Shown one piece after another: positions 13,135 through 24,412 of a stretch of 64,000 nt of DNA (the first letter of the stretch is position 1; each line of letters starts with the position of its first letter). The DNA comes from Papilionanthe hookeriana x Papilionanthe teres (Eukaryota > Streptophyta > Magnoliopsida > Asparagales > Orchidaceae): contig CM040424.1 of NCBI GenBank assembly GCA_022702705.1, forward strand, positions 138,061,665 through 138,125,664, read 5' to 3'. The position numbers and the translations under genes are program-made. The notes under the pieces are model-generated. The model was given only the letters and a program-made list of their open reading frames with translations. It was not told the DNA's origin and ran no database searches.

Positions 13135-14205
13135 GAATTAGTGTGTCATTTGTATGTCATTGGTGTGTCTTTTGAGTCTTAAAAAAGTTTCTCTAGAGTC
13201 TTTTATGTAAGTCTGAGTGTGTTTAGTGAGTTCATTAGTTTAATTAAGTGCTATTTAGTTTGTCGTACTAGAATGAAAAGTCAAAGGAACTTCGAGGAGT
13301 ACGCTGGGGAGGAAATTAAGATAAGTATCTTTGTTTATGGTTGTTAACTTGAAATGAAATCCATGCTTTGTTTTATTGTCATTCATTCTGAGTAGTTTTT
13401 CTTAGTCTTTCTCCTTGTTTATGAAAATTATTTGGATTGATGAAATTAAATAGACGTACCTAATATAATATAAATAAATTGTGATAATTTTTACTTAAAA
13501 CTTAATTTACTTTCAATTTGGCCAATTGATTAGTTAAAATATGTTGAATTATCAACTATAGTAAAAATTACATCCAATATTCAGGGAAGTCAAAAGCCTT
13601 GGAAGGCGAGTGCAAATAAATAGAGAAATATTAATTATCGGACGTAGAATTGGATATTTTAGTATGACAGACTAAAATACTCAATTCGGTCCTACTGTTT
13701 GAGAGCTGAAGTGTAGATGTTAGCCCTCAGGTGAGGGAAATGTGGGAACTCTGAAGTGGCAGCCAGTATCCTCCCAGCCTAGCCACAGATTCAGTAATCA
13801 AACATAGGATTAGTCAATGTTCTTTGCACCTGGACCAAAGGGTAAAGAATAAGAATGCTCCTATTTGTCACAATACAACTTAAAAATTTTTATTTTATTT
13901 TATTTAAATTCATCATTAACTTAATTTTCTAAAAACAAGGAGAAAGATACTTTTTCTGAAGTATTTAAATCAACTTATTTAAAGCATTAGTTTACTTTAG
14001 TTTATTATAGTTACTTTGAATTTCCGTTCACTTTATTAGTAAGTAATTCCTTTTAATTTAGCTGATAACAAATCTGTTAAAAACTTCCCCGTGGGATCGA
14101 TAACCAGGACTCCACTAGAGCCCTGTATTACTTGATACGATATGTATACTTGCGTAGAATCCACATTATACATTAAATCATATATCTATATTTAAAGCGG
14201 GATCA

Positions 14206-14240
14206 AGTTTTTGGTGCCGTTGTTATAAACATAAATTGCA
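14206..14240 (+). other. Athila primer-binding-site stub
   Basis: Directly after the LTR end comes AGTTT, then TTGGTGCCGTTG (14211-14222). It matches the start of the Athila primer-binding site (TGGCGCCGTTG...) with one CpG-to-TpG change. The match stops after about 11 bases, and ordinary LTR D sequence resumes by about 14245, so the rest of the Athila element is gone. Confidence 0.65.
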
Positions 14241-15484
14241 TAAATATTAAAAGTGGGTCACTAACTTAAGTCAACTTGGGTCAATATTGATCAACCTTAG
14301 TCAACATTCATCAAATTTGGTCAAAATACTCAATTTTGAACCAAAAATAATATAAATTAATCAAATAATTATTCCAAAATTATTTTGATTAATTAATTGG
14401 CCAATAATATAATTTACAACATTTTAATTAATTAAATAATTAAGTAAAATGAAAATATAATCAAAAGCCCTGAAAAAAGACAAAATTTAATTTTAAATAA
14501 AAAATGACATGAAAACTAATTAAATAATTAATTTTAAATTATTTTAAATTAATAATTTATTAATAAAATAATTTCCATTATTTAAATTAATAACATAATT
14601 AATTAAAATGGAAATTAAATTAATAAAGGGGTATGAAATGGAATTTTAACCCATGACATCTTGGTTTTAAAAAATTCCAATCTCCTTTATGACATCACAC
14701 ATGACTTCATATAAAGTCATCAATGGTTCACCCATGACCCATGGGACTCATTAGATATGAGTTAACAAATTAAATAACCCATAATTAACCTCTTTAACCA
14801 TGGTTAAGGAGGTTCATCATGAAGGGAAATGAGGTGTCATCCTCTCCCAAATTTAAAGCATGACTCATCTTCTTCATCAAGATGAGGTGGCTCACCACCT
14901 TAAGTGTCTCATGAACTCACCAATGGGAGTAAAACACTATTTAAACTCTCTTGGATACCATGCTTAACTCAAGTTATGTTCCATCATAACTAAATTATAA
15001 TTTTTTTAATGAGAGGTTTATGTGTCATCCCCTCATCAAAAATTTAAATGACATGTTGAAAGGAAGAGGGTTTGCCTTCTTGACTCACAATTCACCTCTT
15101 AGACCACCCAATGGAGGGTAAACAAGAGTTTAACCCATTCCTCACTATGGTTAGAAGCCATCATGGCTAAGGCATGCATGGAATGACTAAGCAGCTAAGG
15201 TGTCACCATTCCTTCAAATGAAACAAATGGATTTGGAAATTACTTAGGGGAGGTGAATTCAGCAAGATTCACCAAGCCCAAGCCACCTCACAAGGGATCC
15301 AATGAAGGCAAGATAAGGTCCAAAATAAAAACCTTCACCATGGTTAATCCTATGATGCCTAGGCTTGGAAATTGGCAATCCATCATTGCCATAAGATTAA
15401 TATTCTCCCAAAACATTAATGAGACAGATAGCAACTTCCCCAGATGATCTAAAGCCAACCCAAGCTTACCCAATGCCAGCCATG

Positions 15485-15492
15485 GCTATAAA
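15485..15492 (+). promoter_or_regulatory. TATA box of LTR D
   Basis: GCCATGGCTATAAATTGGGC stands at the position equivalent to GCTATAAATAAGGCC in LTR E (53091). This implies a U3 of about 2 kb in D once the Athila insertion is discounted. Confidence 0.55.
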
Positions 15493-16839
15493 TTGGGCAA
15501 ACCCAAGAGGAGAGAAGAAAAGAGAAAGAGGATAGACCATTTAGGAAATCCCAAACCATTGCCTATCCCCCTTAGCTCCCAATAGCAAACTTTCTCCTTA
15601 GGACTTAAGCAACTGATCTCCACTAAAATCAGGCCTCTAAACCTGGTGCACCAAGCCAATTGGGTCAACCCGAGAAGCCTAAAATCAGGGCAAAATAAGA
15701 GTGTGAAATCAAACTCTACAAAACCCCAAATTAACTATCCCAAATCCATCTAGGGACTGTGTGAGGATAAGCCCAACTCAAATTGGCCACTCTCATAGCC
15801 TTTAAGTCAGAAATTTACCAAGCTCATTCAAACAGAGCACCTTGAGATTGAAATTCTATATAGACTCGATTTCAATCCAAATTGACATGAGGAAAAGCTT
15901 CCTGAGGAGGAGACGAAGCTCTAGCACCATTCAAATCAAATTTAAATCAACTATGGCCAAGTTATGGATTTTCCCCATCAATGGTGGTCCGGTTTGGAAC
16001 ATTGTGAATAAAATCATTCCAAAACCCCTACAAAGCCGTATGAATGTCTTCGTCTCCTCAAGACAGAGCTGTAGGATCAAAAATCACTTGATTTCTTCAA
16101 GAATCGAGTGAGATATTGATCCTAGACCATGGACGGTCTGCAGGATCAGAGGGATGAAGACGATGAACCACAGCTGTCCGTTCCCGTGTTTTGGAAATGG
16201 ATAGTTAAGAATAAATCCCGCTGTCTCCTGTGTTCAAATACCCACAGGGGATTAAGCATGTTTCGACCCGTCTGAGGACATGCGACAGCCAAAGATTTAT
16301 CTGGATTTAATTAAATCCAGATAAACATTAAAAAATTCAAAATTACAAATCTTGACATAGAAAATTCTCAAAAATATGGCAAAAATACCCCTAGACTCAG
16401 TAAGAAGAGGAGAAAATTATGAGACTAAAATCATAATTTTATTCTCTGTAATTAAGTTTTAATTAATTAAATACTTTTTGAAGTATTTTAAGTATTAAAA
16501 ATTATTTACAATTCAGAAAAATATGAAAATTTTAGGGAAGAACCTTTAAGTCCTTAGACACATCTTCTGATTTTTCCAAGGCTAGGATAATTCTCTAAGA
16601 CATGATTTCCTAATTTTCAAGAAACTTCATAATTATTTTTAACAATAGATATAAAATTTGAAAATAGGGAAAATTAAAATTTTAAAATGGTTAAGAATTT
16701 TAGGGTGACAGACAGTAATCTTAAAATGATATTTCTTAAGCCATTAAGTCAATTTTAAAAGACATTTTAAGATAGGGTTAAAATTTTTTAATTATAAATT
16801 AATATTTAAAATTCTTTCCTTCACCTACTTAGCCCATTT

Positions 16840-17480
16840 CACAATGGACTAAGTCAATGATGAGTCTAAACCTAAATAAACTCAAATCAATCTTTAATTA
16901 GGTTTAAGCACATATTAAACTTAATTAACTCATTAAACCTTAATTACATTAGGTTTAATACAAAATTAATCTTTATTTAGGTTTAAGGACATATTAAACT
17001 TAATAAACTCATTAAACCTTAATTACATTAGGTTTAATATAAAATCAAACATTAATTAAGTTTAAGGACATATTAAACTTAATTAACCCATTAAACCTTA
17101 ATTACATTAGGTTTAATCAAAAATAAATTATAATTAAGTTTAAAGACATATTAAAATTAATTAACCCCTTTAACCTTAATTACATTAGGTTTAAGACAAA
17201 TCAAACGATGATTAGGTCTAATCTCTCATTAGACCTAAATAAACACCTTAAACCCTAATTACATTAGGTTTAAGTAATTTTTAAACCTTAACTAGGTTTA
17301 ACTCACATTAAACCTAATTAATCAACTTAATTTTACTTACATTAAGTTTAAGTAACTCTTAAACCTTAACTAAGTTTAACTCACATTAAACCTAATTAAA
17401 TTAAACTTTACTTACATCACGTTTAAGTAACCCTTAAACCCTAATTAGGTCTAATCCATTAAACCTAATTAAACCATTAA
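16840..17480. repeat. ~79-bp tandem repeats with TTAAACC/GGTTTAA dyads (LTR D)
   Basis: Diverged units of about 79 bp, each containing CATTAAACCTTAATTACATT followed by AGGTTTAA, so that the arms AAACCT and AGGTTT can pair. Two copies hold the telo-box string AAACCCTAA (near 17256 and 17438). The array lies downstream of the LTR's TATA box, in the presumably transcribed part of the LTR. Confidence 0.75.
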
Positions 17481-18120
17481 GTCTTCAACTAAATTAGACT
17501 TAATCAAGCTTAAACTATAATTAAGATTACCACATTAGACTTAATTAAACTATTAAAACTTAACTAACTAAGGTTTAATCAAACTTTAACTATAATTAAG
17601 TATACACATTAGACTTAACTAAACTATTAAACCTTAACTAACTAAGGTTTAATCAAACTTAAACTATAATTAAGTCTACCACATTAGACTTAATTAAACT
17701 ATTAAACCTTAACTAAGGTTTAATTAAACTTAAAATATAATTAAATCTACCACATTAGACTTTATTAAATTATTAAATCTTAACTAACTAAGGTTTAATA
17801 AAACTTAAACTATAATTAAGTCTACCACGTTAGACTTAATTAAACTATTAAACCTTAACTAACTAAGGTTTAATCAAACTTAAACTATAATTAAGTCTAC
17901 CACATTAGACTTATTTAAACTATTAAACCTTAACTAAATAAGGTTTAATCAAACTTAAATTATAATTAAGTCTACCACATTTGAATTAATTAAACTATTA
18001 AACCTTAACTAACTAAGGTTTAATCAAACTTAAATTATAATTAAGTCTATCACTTTAGAATTAATTAACTAAGGTTTAATTAAATTAATTATAACTCATT
18101 AGACTTAATTAATGTTTAAA
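17480..18120. repeat. ~75-bp tandem repeats with two internal palindromes (LTR D)
   Basis: Seven to eight units of about 75 bp. Each carries two dyads: AAGTCTACCACATTAGACTT and AAACCTTAACTAACTAAGGTTT-like. Unit-to-unit identity is high between 17600 and 18050. Confidence 0.8.
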
Positions 18121-18299
18121 CCTTACTCAAATAAATTTAAATAGTCTCAAATCCCGGTTAAGTGAAACCGAACTTAATTAAACCATAAGCCCTACCTAAA
18201 AAGGACTTGAATGGTCTATAATTCTAATTAAGTCTAATCTATTAAGACATGATTAACCTTTAAGTACTATTTAAACAAGGCTTAAAACTTAATTAAGTC

Positions 18300-19300
18300 T
18301 ATTTTAACTAAACCTAACTCAAATATATCTAACTTAAGTTCAAACATACATGAACTCAAGTTAATTAGATTCAATCTACATTTAATCTAACTTTAAATTT
18401 CTAACTTAAGTTCAAATAGACATGAACTCAAGTTAATTAGATTCAATCTACATTGAATCTAACTTTAAATTTCTAACTTAAGTTCAAACCACATCGAACT
18501 TAAGTCAAACTTAAATTTGGGTTCAACCCAATATGAACCAAACATTTAAATTCAATCCAACTTGAACCCAAACGAATCCTAATTTAACCTTCACTTTAGT
18601 TCAATCCTTACTAAACTTAAGTAAACCTAAAATAATCAACAATAAAATATTATATTCAAATGATATTAAGTCTAGTTATCAATGTCTTAATATTAGACTT
18701 AATGTTCAAAATTTGAATCTAAAATATTATAAATCTAACCTTTTGTTAGATTTTATGTCTAATTATTAGACGTAACCTTTTAGATTCAAACAATATTGAA
18801 TCTAAAATATCAAAAATTTAATTCTAATCAATATTAGGCTCAATAAAAAATTTAACTTAAATTCGAACGATACCGAATCTAAAATATTAAAATCTAATCT
18901 CTTGTTAGATTTTAAATCTAAAATACGTTTAGATTTGAACGACACCGAATCTAAAATATTAAAATCTAATCTCTTGTTAGATTTTAAATCCAAAACTTTT
19001 TAGATTCAAATGACACCAAATCTAAAATTTAACATTCAAACAACATCGAATTAAACTTTAAGTTTCAATTCGACACTCAAACAAATCTAATATGAATATT
19101 TGTTTTAGATTTAAAATCTAACTTCTTGTTAGATTTTAATTCAAATTGAAATTAAATTTAACCACATTAAATCTAAAACCTTAAAAAACCTCTCAATCGC
19201 AATTAAACAACATTTGATTCAAATTCAATCTAAAATCTAACTTTTTGTTAGATTTAACAAAATGTTAACTTTTGATTAATATCAATCTAACATCCTTTTT
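18300..19300. repeat. Degenerate repeats with TTAGATT and CTTAAGTTCAA motifs (LTR D)
   Basis: Irregular repetition of CTTAAGTTCAAA (18300-18560) and of a roughly 70-bp unit with ACACCGAATCTAAAATATT and CTCTTGTTAGATTTTAAAT (18860-19000). The equivalent stretch of LTR E (56100-57100) is similar in style. No gene is seen. Confidence 0.6.
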
Positions 19301-20048
19301 CTTGCAAATTAAAAATAAATGTTAGATTTTCTGTGGATGTTATAAGGTGTACTAACTCTATTTTGTAGGATAACTAAAAGAAAACGATGATTTTAATTTC
19401 ATTTTAGATTTTCTTTACATGTTATAGGGTGTACTAACTCTATTTTGCAGAACAACATGAAGCCGTGAAAAAAAATAAAATTGACATTTTTAGGTTAGTC
19501 ACAAAACCTAAAACAAAAATATAACGATATTAAAACTCTTAGGATAACTATCAAATGACAAATTGCAAGACAATAAAATAACGACATTAAAGAAAAAAAA
19601 ATTAAAACGACAAACAATAAAACAAAAACAAAATTGACATAAATGACATTAATGAAATCAAAACTTTAAGGTAGTATGATACATTACCTCTAGAAATGAA
19701 CATTAATGTTTCTTTATCCCCAAAATTTCTTAGAAAATAAGTGATCAACATTAATCAGAAGTTTTCTTAGACAATCATGATTGTCTAAGATGTAATTAAG
19801 TATAGGAGCTTGCTCCTATAGGAGATTTAAAGGACTCAGGATGTATATCACATCTAGAAATCTCTGGTTAAAACTTCATGATTTTTACTTATATAGAAAT
19901 TCTAGGATAAGGTATTCTAGAATCTTCTTTTATACAGATTATCATAAACATCCTTTTCTACTATTTTTTATTAGCCCTTACTATCTTTAAATTTCTTAAC
20001 TCCTTTATAGGATTTATAGAAATAAGATTAGTGTAATATTAAACAGAG

Positions 20049-20058
20049 TGGCGACTCC
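20049..20058 (+). other. Tat/Ogre-type primer-binding site after LTR D
   Basis: LTR D ends AAACA, then GAG, then TGGCGACTCC. LTR E has the same arrangement (TAGCGACTCC at 58091). It resembles the TGGCGACTC primer site described for Tat/Ogre elements, which is complementary to a tRNA-Arg 3' end. Only the first ten bases match. Confidence 0.6.
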
Positions 20059-20223
20059 TTGACATTGACATGATACGAGAATTGACCGTGATGACATTCG
20101 CGACTACTCGTTGCCATCAGCGAGCTGCTTAAATAGACATGGCCATGTCAGGACAAGCCAAGAGTTCAAATGTTTGATGTGGGGGAAAGTCCAAATGCAT
20201 GAGGAAGGGAGAGTGGTCATCTC
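20059..20223 (+). other. Leader remnant of element D
   Basis: About 165 bp of untranslated leader of the plus-strand element behind LTR D. It is cut by the minus-strand composite element beginning at 20224. Its last five bases (ATCTC) are repeated immediately after 38030. No coding capacity is seen. Confidence 0.5.
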
Positions 20224-20305
20224 TGTCGGCATATTTTTAGGTTGTGTGTTGTATTTTTAAAAAGGGGTCGCCTACAGAAATTGTCGGCGAATTTTAGATT
20301 TTAAA

Positions 20306-20343
<38 letters not shown>

Positions 20344-21189
20344 TAGAAAATAGTATTTGATTTTTGAAAATAATTTTAAGTTTGAAAATTTTAAGATATG
20401 AAATCAAACCGATCTCACATCCTAAGTAGTTTATATAAACGAGCACCACACCACAAACTGTGAATCTATCCCGAAGAATAGACACACTGCTTGATGATGG
20501 GGCTCGGTTAAATAAACTAGAAGATTTGTGACATCTGTTTGGTTTGCGAACCAATTTTATAAGCCGATAAGTTCCCCTGCTTAATATAAAGGAATTAACC
20601 AGGGTTTATATTACCTGGGTTCTTAAAGTTTTCTATAAGGGCAAGCCCCTATAGTTAATTACATCCTATGTGACGGGAATCACTTAAGAAAACTCTCGAT
20701 AATGATCAGTGGTTTTGCTCTCAAGAATTTCAAAGCTTAAGGTTTTCAAAGGATTGGATTTTGGAAATTTCAAAAGGGAATGGATCAAATTTGGAATAGT
20801 TTATTTCAGGAGTCCAAAGGAAGAAAAGTAGGAGAAGCTGAAGGTCCAAGAAGAATCTTGCCAATTTCCCAAATTATCCTATTGTTTGGCTTCAATTTGG
20901 GAATTTATTTAATATTTCTATCCTACCAATTTTAATTAATTAGGACTTATATTAGTATGACATTATCACACAAATAGCCTCGAAGATGTGAGGGTTTATG
21001 TAGTACCAAACGACTACCTCGGAGTCCTAAGACTGGTTAGGGCTTAATTTACATAACATGATTATGCAAATGCCTAACAAAAGGGTTGAGGATTTATGTT
21101 GTACTAGGCAAACTACCTCGAAATCCTACAGTTTGGTTGTTAATTCTAGGAATCTTTAGCTGATTTAGTTGTTTTGCCTACGGTTTGGT
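20224..21189 (-). repeat. 3' end of Tat-type LTR, copy F
   Basis: Minus-strand LTR terminus matching 26127-27035 of LTR G: TGTCGGCATATTT, GGGGTCGCCTA, CATCCTAAGTAGTTTATA-type block near 20418, CCTATAGTTAATTACATCCT near 20649 and GTTGAGGATTTATGTTG near 21085. Homology fades at about 21150, and the sequence then passes directly into integrase codons near 21190. The 5' six kilobases of this LTR, the polypurine tract and everything after the integrase have therefore been deleted. A TA microsatellite lies at 20309-20341. Confidence 0.75.
20309..20341. repeat. (TA)n microsatellite
   Basis: About 16 TA units within LTR copy F. The sister copy at 26200 has no such run, so it expanded after duplication. 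Confidence 0.95.
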
Positions 21190-22080
21190 TGTTTAATTCA
21201 GAGTGACGGAAGCTGAACTTCCAGGGGCAAGACGGCCTCAGACCCGTACACTAAAGCGTAAGGCGTAGACTGAGTAGGAGTCCTAAAAGTCATCCTATAG
21301 GCCCATAAGGCTTCTAACAACTTCTCGTGCCAATTTCTCTTGTTGTCGTCTAAAGTTTTCTTTAAAATTTGAACGAGAGTTTTATTAAAAGCCTCGGCCA
21401 AGCCGTTTGCTCTTGGGTAGTAGATCGTTGAGTATCGCCAATCGATTCCGTGTCTTCTGACAAAATTATTGATCTCTGTACTTTTGAATGCAGACCTATT
21501 ATCTGAAATGATTCTGCGCGGTACCCCAAAATGGTAGACGACTTGGTTCTTGAAAAACTATAACACGTGGTGTGCCTTCACTTCTCTGAGTGGTATAGCT
21601 TCTACCCATTTAGAAAAGTAGTCTGTAGCTGCTAGAATGAAGCGATGTCCACTTGAAGAAGGCGATTCTATCGGACCCACAATATCTGTGCCCCAACACT
21701 CAAATGGCCACGATGTGATTGTCGGATGTAGCACATTTGGCGGTTGGTGTAGAACCATTCCTTGCACTTGGCACTGGTGACAAATTTTGGCGACCTTCAT
21801 ACAGTCGGTCATCATTGAGGGCTAGTAGTACCCTAGTCTTTTAATCTTCATTTTCATTTTTGGACACGACTGATGAGTGCCAAAAAGTCCTGAATGTACT
21901 TTTTTAACGATTTCACGAGCCTCGGACCCGCTCAGGTATCTTAGACACATCTGATCAAAAGAACTTCTGTATAATGTATTGTTTATTAATGCGTAAGACA
22001 GGGTTCTTTTCTTGATTTGATGGGCTAATGACTTATAGTCTGGTAAGTTTTCTGTTTGCAAGTAGTCTATTAATGGCTGC
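21190..22080 (-). pseudogene. Tat-type integrase (HHCC and DDE parts, C-terminus deleted)
   Basis: Integrase domain of the pol polyprotein, which inserts the cDNA into host chromatin. In order from 22061 down: the zinc finger with HSGLFGTHQS and CHQCQ, the core with Asp in GTDIVGPI, ATDYFSKWVEAIPL, the second Asp in RIISDNRSAF (near 21500) and the Glu in GLAEAFNKTL, so HHCC and DDE are complete. Two in-frame TAG stops interrupt it, one where the family has Trp (GYY*PSMM, 21819) and one where it has Gln (HHVL*FF, 21557); both fit C-to-T type decay. The end (EVQLPSL) runs into LTR F sequence at about 21190, so the C-terminal DNA-binding part is missing. The same domain of the older element lies at 58150-58770. 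Confidence 0.88.
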
Positions 22081-22084
22081 CGCC

Positions 22085-22668
22085 GATCTTACGTATTTTA
22101 CGTCACTGCTGCAATTGTTTCTCCTGCCTTTTCTGCTGATTTGTGTATTGTATCCATGTCGAGCTGTGATAGGACCTGTCGTCCTTGAACTGAAACTTCA
22201 ACTGCTCATCCTGCAAGCAGGCAAATTTCTTTGCAAGGCGGGCTAACGCATACGCAAGAGCATTTTCTTTTCTAGGAATCTTGCAGATTGTTACGTTTGG
22301 ATTTTGCTCCAACAGTTTCATGGCGTACTGAAAGTACTGCTCGAGTCTTGGCTTTAAAATTTTGTACTGTCCGGCGACTTTTGAATGATCAACTGAGAAT
22401 CTCCATAGATGTTGATGTCTGTTATTCCCATCTGAATGGTTAATTCTAATCCAGTTATAAGGGCTTTGTATTCTGCCTCGTTGTTTGTACACGGTTCTGT
22501 TAAGTAGTAGGAGTATTTTAACATCCCCCGTTCCGGTGTTATAAAGATTAGTCTGATTCATGCCTTACCGGGCACTATCATTTGCAATTCTTTGTTCTTC
22601 TGTGCTGAGGATGCTCCGTCGAAGTATAGTTCCCAACGTCGATCATCAGGGTCTTCTAGGCTCATTAT
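22085..22668 (-). pseudogene. Second (archaeal-type) RNase H, Tat lineage
   Basis: Tat-lineage elements carry an extra RNase H between the first RNase H and the integrase, and this is it. The acidic residues appear in order: YFDGASSAQ (near 22620), NNEAEYKAL (near 22480) and IYGDSQLI (near 22410), then QYKILKPRLEQYFQYA and ENALAYALARLAKKFA. The last motif normally has Asp (DALA); here it is Tyr. The motifs fall in two frames joined by frameshifts, so the enzyme is dead. An open stretch of 152 codons covers 22103-22561. The extra domain supports assignment to Tat/Ogre rather than chromovirus or Athila. Confidence 0.8.
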
Positions 22669-23077
22669 CTACTCATCAAGCAAATCGTTGTCGAGAGGCG
22701 AATCTGCCGGTAAAGGGTGTGCTGCGAGGAAGTCAGCTATGGCTTGTCCCTTTACGGTGCAAAGAGGAACAAAAGTTATGTCGAATTGCAATAGTATCAT
22801 TGACCACCTGGCAAGTCTGCCAGAAAGCGTCGGTCGGGTCATCAAGTATTGCAACGGATTAACTCTCGAAATAAGATTGACCTTATGAGAAAGCATGTAA
22901 TGCCTGAGCTTTTGAGCGGCGAAGATCAGGGCCAAACAATGTTTCTCAATCGGAGGATACTTTACTTCCGTCAGGATTAGACGACGGCTTAAGTAGTAGA
23001 AAGCATTTTCTTTTCCCTCATCATCGACACAGGCTAGCGGGGCTCCGAGGAGTCGTCTAAAGCCGCGATATAAAGTA
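22669..23077 (-). pseudogene. Ty3/gypsy RNase H domain
   Basis: First RNase H of the polyprotein, which degrades the RNA strand after reverse transcription. Seen: EVKYPPIEKHC, LIFAAQKLRHYML, NPLQYLMTRPTLSGRLARW and FVPLCTVKGQAIADFLAAHP, ending at a stop after PLDNDLLDE. The N-terminal side with the first Asp is damaged: after PPRLSDLWPRVDR (23078) the expected GRPL...ALDD segment is scrambled, whereas the older copy at 59850-59975 keeps ALDDFLGALLAQ. The frame changes once between RT and this domain. Confidence 0.85.
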
Positions 23078-24370
23078 TCAACGGTCTACCCGAGGCCAGA
23101 GGTCGCTAAGACGAGGAGGTGTCATTAAATATTGCTTAACGTCCTTGAAAATCTGCTGGCATTTCTCATCCCAAACGAATTTGGCGTCCTTTTTAACTAA
23201 TGCCGAGAAGGGCTGACACCTACCTGACAAGTTCGAGATAAAGCGTCGAAGATATGCCAACTTCCCTTGAAATGATAGTAGTTGTTTCAACATTTTGGGA
23301 GGAGGCATTTCTAAAATATCTTTAATCTTCTCCGGATTGATTTCAATCCTGCGATGTCGGAGAAGAAATCCTAAGAATTTCCCGGAGGTAACGCCGAAGG
23401 CACATTTTAAGTGATTCATCTTAAGATTAAATTGTCTTAGTCGCTCGAAAACAATTCTCAAATCATACAGGTGATCTTCCTTCGGTTTTCTTTTGATGAC
23501 CACATCATCCACGTAGCACTCGACTTGGTTGTGAATGAGATCATCAAAAATCTTCGTCATTGCTCTTTGGTATGTTGCTCCTATGTTCTTTAGTCCTAAC
23601 GACATTACTGTGTAGCAATACACTCTGATCGGCGTTATGAATGCCGTGAGCTTTTCATCTTCTGGTGCCATATTTATTTGGTTGTTTTCTGATGATCCAT
23701 CCATGAAAGAGAAGATTTCATGTGTTGAAGCAATGTCGATCATCAGTTCCGGGATTGGTAGTGGAAATTCATCCTTTGGACATGCTTTATTTAAATCTCT
23801 GAAATCTACGCAGATTCTGATTTGTCCTTTCTTCTTTTTGACTGGTACCACGTTGGCTAACCAAGTAGGGTATTGTTCTTCACGGACAAATTTAGCGTCT
23901 ATTAGTTTCTTAACTTCGGCTATTACTTGTTGCTCAACTTCTAGACACATTCTTCTGGGGGCTTGTCTGACTGGAACAGATGTAGGATCCACTCCTAGTT
24001 TGTGAACTGCGACTTTTGGAGCTAATCCTGACATTTCATCGTAACTCCAAGAAAAACAGTCCTTGAATTCCATTAATAGCTTGATTATGTTTTCAGAGTC
24101 TTCTTTGTTGAGTAAGGAGCTAACAAAGGTAGGACTAGGCTCTTCGCTAGTACCTAAGTTAACTTCCGTTAACTCGTCTACTGTAGATTTGATTTCTTCT
24201 TCGAATTCTGGTGGAGCGTCGCCGATTGGTAGATCTTCAAGATCTTCTGTGGCTTCCAAGCAGTCTTCATTAGATTCGCAAGTGACAACCAAGCAAAATC
24301 CCGTATCGTCAACCGATTCTACTGTGCCGAATCCGAAACCATGTTTTGAATTGGGAGGCTGACCGACATT
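23078..24370 (-). pseudogene. Ty3/gypsy reverse transcriptase (Tat lineage)
   Basis: Long open stretch (404 codons, 24292-23078) with all reverse-transcriptase blocks: LGVDPTSVPVRQAPRR, NVVPVKKKKGQIRICVDFRD, LNKACPKDEFPLP, the DGSS box (SFMDGSSENNQINM, where the family normally has GYNQI), FITPIRVYCYTVMSLGLKN, the catalytic YVDDVV, LKCAFGVTSGKFLGFL and KLAYLRRFISNL. It is in frame with the upstream gag/protease ORF but separated from it by two stops near 24412-24390. Upstream acidic residues (DLEDLPIGDAPPEFEEE) are the usual Tat linker. The active-site Asp pair is intact. Together with the protease ORF it is the least decayed coding segment in the window, so this element is younger than the one at 58150-60436. 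Confidence 0.92.
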
Positions 24371-24412
24371 ATTCCATAATTTTTTAAAATGTTGTGATCA
24401 GCCTTTTGTCCA

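Larger units (their letters stand above)
12691..14205 (+). mobile_element. Athila-type LTR nested in LTR D
   Basis: Plus-strand Athila LTR. It begins TGATCACAG at 12691 and ends GCGGGATCA at 14205, followed by the Athila-type primer site. Its first 100 bp match the starts of the minus-strand LTRs at 47019 and 62162 (the 'CACTTTAA-GAAAGGTATTTT ... TTGCAGG' block), and its end matches the reverse complement of 40451-40620 (GATACGATATGTATACTTGC; CCCGTGGGATCGATAACC-like). The TATA box at 13121 falls in the middle as expected. A short piece of internal sequence (to about 14240) follows, after which LTR D resumes, so this is an LTR with a primer-site stub rather than a clean solo LTR. Confidence 0.8.
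11940..20045 (+). repeat. Tat-type giant LTR, copy D (second subfamily), split by an Athila LTR
   Basis: Complete plus-strand LTR. It starts TGTTGACCTC at 11940 and ends AAACA at 20045, followed by GAG and a primer site. It is the counterpart of LTR E (51033-58087): a W-box-rich 80-bp array first, then a 'GGTCAA' rich segment, TATA, a downstream block with GGACGGTCTGCAGGATCAGA (near 16132 and 53667), a long tandem TTAAACC/GGTTTAA region, and the end segment with GTACTAACTCTATTTTG (near 19351). Without the nested Athila LTR (12691-~14240) it is about 6.5 kb, very long for an LTR. It inserted into LTR C at 11939/11940. The matching 3' LTR is not in the window. Confidence 0.8.
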
